A stretch of 39,036 nt of DNA, taken from positions 1-39,036 of IMG/VR virus record IMGVR_UViG_3300031277_000011; one strand, 5' to 3'. The notes under the pieces are model-generated. The model was not told the origin of the DNA. It did no database searches and saw nothing but the letters and a program-made list of their open reading frames with translations. Positions 38,311-39,036 of the stretch are shown here, one piece after another. The first letter of the stretch is position 1. Each line of letters starts with the position of its first letter. The DNA is from a virus. Position numbers and translations under genes: made by a program.

Positions 38311-39036
38311 TTAACTTAGACTTAACAAGGTCTCTGAACCAGCCGTTGCATCGAAGTCCCCTCCAGCGCTGGCTGCTGCAACACCACCCCAAGGTGTCGC
38401 CATAGTAGTACAAGATACATAGTTACAAATCGCACTTGCTGACCCGCCTGTTGTAGAAGCTGCACTAACTACGTTACAATTATCAAGTGTGATAATGTAA
38501 GCTACGTTAGTTGCTGAGTAAACAAGAGCATCACTAATCATCATGTTTTCAATAGCCACTGTAGAATCTGCCTTAGTAAGTCCTAAATTAGACGCTGATA
38601 ATGTATGAAAACATTTCTGTCCTGATACATAAACAAACATATCTTGTGTTGCTGTTGTTTGGTCTAGGTCGATAGCTAACCCACCACCTGAATTAATGAT
38701 AGAGCAATCATCAAACTTAACAACCATGTCGCCTGTTGATCCTGCATCATTGTCCAGTTCAATACAGTCGCCTGTTGAGCTGTTCTGAATAGATAAGTTT
38801 TCAAAGTAGTTGTAAGTTGTTACCGCTCCGGTTGCTGGACAAGTACATAGAATTGTGTAAGTTGCCAAAGCACTTGTGATAACTGCTGTGTTAGGCCCAC
38901 CAAGACCTTTAAGAGTTAACGGCTTTGTAATTTCCAAAGGTGCCGTTAATGTGTAAGTCCCCGGTTCGATAAAGATACAATCGTTGTTCTGTGCTGCTGC
39001 TACTGCATCTGCCAAAGATGTGTAATTGTAAGATGA
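38311..39036 (-). CDS. Beta-helix virion surface protein, C-terminal part
   Basis: The 3' part of the gene whose start is at 212. From the SLADAVAAAQNNDCIF segment on it adds repeated rungs: LTLKGLGGPNTAVITSALAT, YFENLSIQNSSTGDCIELDN, VKFDDCSIINSGGGLAIDLD, IENMMISDALVYSATN and ITLDNCNVVSAASTTGG. Regular DxCxI turns and Asn ladders are typical of right-handed beta-helices. It carries Pro at the residue where the left copy has Thr (EITKPL against EITKTL). The gene ends just before a terminator. A tail-spike or head-fibre use is likely. Confidence 0.82.
   Translation of the reverse strand, partial: SSYNYTSLADAVAAAQNNDCIFIEPGTYTLTAPLEITKPLTLKGLGGPNTAVITSALATYTILCTCPATGAVTTYNYFENLSIQNSSTGDCIELDNDAGSTGDMVVKFDDCSIINSGGGLAIDLDQTTATQDMFVYVSGQKCFHTLSASNLGLTKADSTVAIENMMISDALVYSATNVAYIITLDNCNVVSAASTTGGSASAICNYVSCTTMATPWGGVAAASAGGDFDATAGSETLLSLS
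38903..39036. repeat. Right copy of terminal overlap
   Basis: Same 134 bases as 1-134 with G at 38922 where T stands at 20. See the left copy for interpretation. Coding on the minus strand is uninterrupted, which speaks against a noncoding terminal repeat. Confidence 0.9.

Noticed and set aside
1-39036. CRISPR array, tRNA, integrase, transposon or retroelement
   Set aside because: I searched by eye on both strands for repeat-spacer arrays, cloverleaf motifs, tyrosine/serine recombinase and reverse-transcriptase motifs, and found none.

Overview
The window is an essentially complete genome of a tailed bacteriophage, most likely a podovirus (short tail). The first and last 134 bases are the same sequence (1-134 equals 38903-39036, one mismatch), and one beta-helix gene runs in frame across the junction. 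The molecule is therefore best read as a circular, or circularly permuted, genome of about 38.9 kb. Base composition is AT-rich. A lysis cassette with an i-spanin/o-spanin pair points to a host with an outer membrane; the host cannot be named from the sequence. I see no integrase, tRNA, CRISPR array, insertion sequence, DNA polymerase or RNA polymerase gene.

Layout. (1) Late module, minus strand, from 22868 down to 1 and on across the junction from 39036 to 37060. In order of transcription it holds a FmdB-like zinc ribbon, small genes, terminase small and large subunits, portal, scaffold, major capsid protein, and a set of beta-rich surface proteins including a beta-helix/LamG protein. Then come a short-tail adaptor, a tail tube/nozzle protein, a collar-domain fibre with its probable chaperone, four internal (ejection) virion proteins and several small decoration-like proteins. 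Lysis genes close it: amidase, holin, i-spanin, o-spanin and an XhlA-like membrane protein. The four internal virion proteins and the absence of a tape measure are the main reasons for calling it a podovirus. One small gene (1640-1867) lies antisense inside this operon. (2) A short plus-strand operon (23195-24755) encodes two small proteins, a lipoprotein with a HEFRH zinc-protease motif, a 31-residue membrane peptide and one more small protein, closed by terminators. (3) A gene-free, AT-rich stretch (25115-25549) carries helically phased TGAC repeats and is the candidate replication origin. (4) Replication and recombination module, minus strand (30458 to 25550): a small basic regulator, a RecA-like ATPase, a zinc ribbon, an SSB-like protein, a small GKHKGK protein, a VRR-NUC nuclease, a DenV-type pyrimidine-dimer glycosylase, a small protein, and a TOPRIM primase/SF3 helicase. 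(5) A plus-strand run of about 19 small, tightly coupled accessory genes (30588-37026), mostly unrecognised, including one YopX-like protein.

The most interesting signals are regulatory. Three minus-strand genes for small, probably nucleic-acid-binding proteins (starts at 22868, 25049, 30458) share one geometry: -35, 17 bases, -10, then exactly 6 bases to ATG. The antisense plus-strand gene at 1640 fits the same total distance. All four therefore look leaderless. Two late promoters share a second motif, TTGCAA-N7-ACAGTGTG. The phage probably depends on host DNA and RNA polymerases, with its helicase-primase acting at the iteron-like origin.
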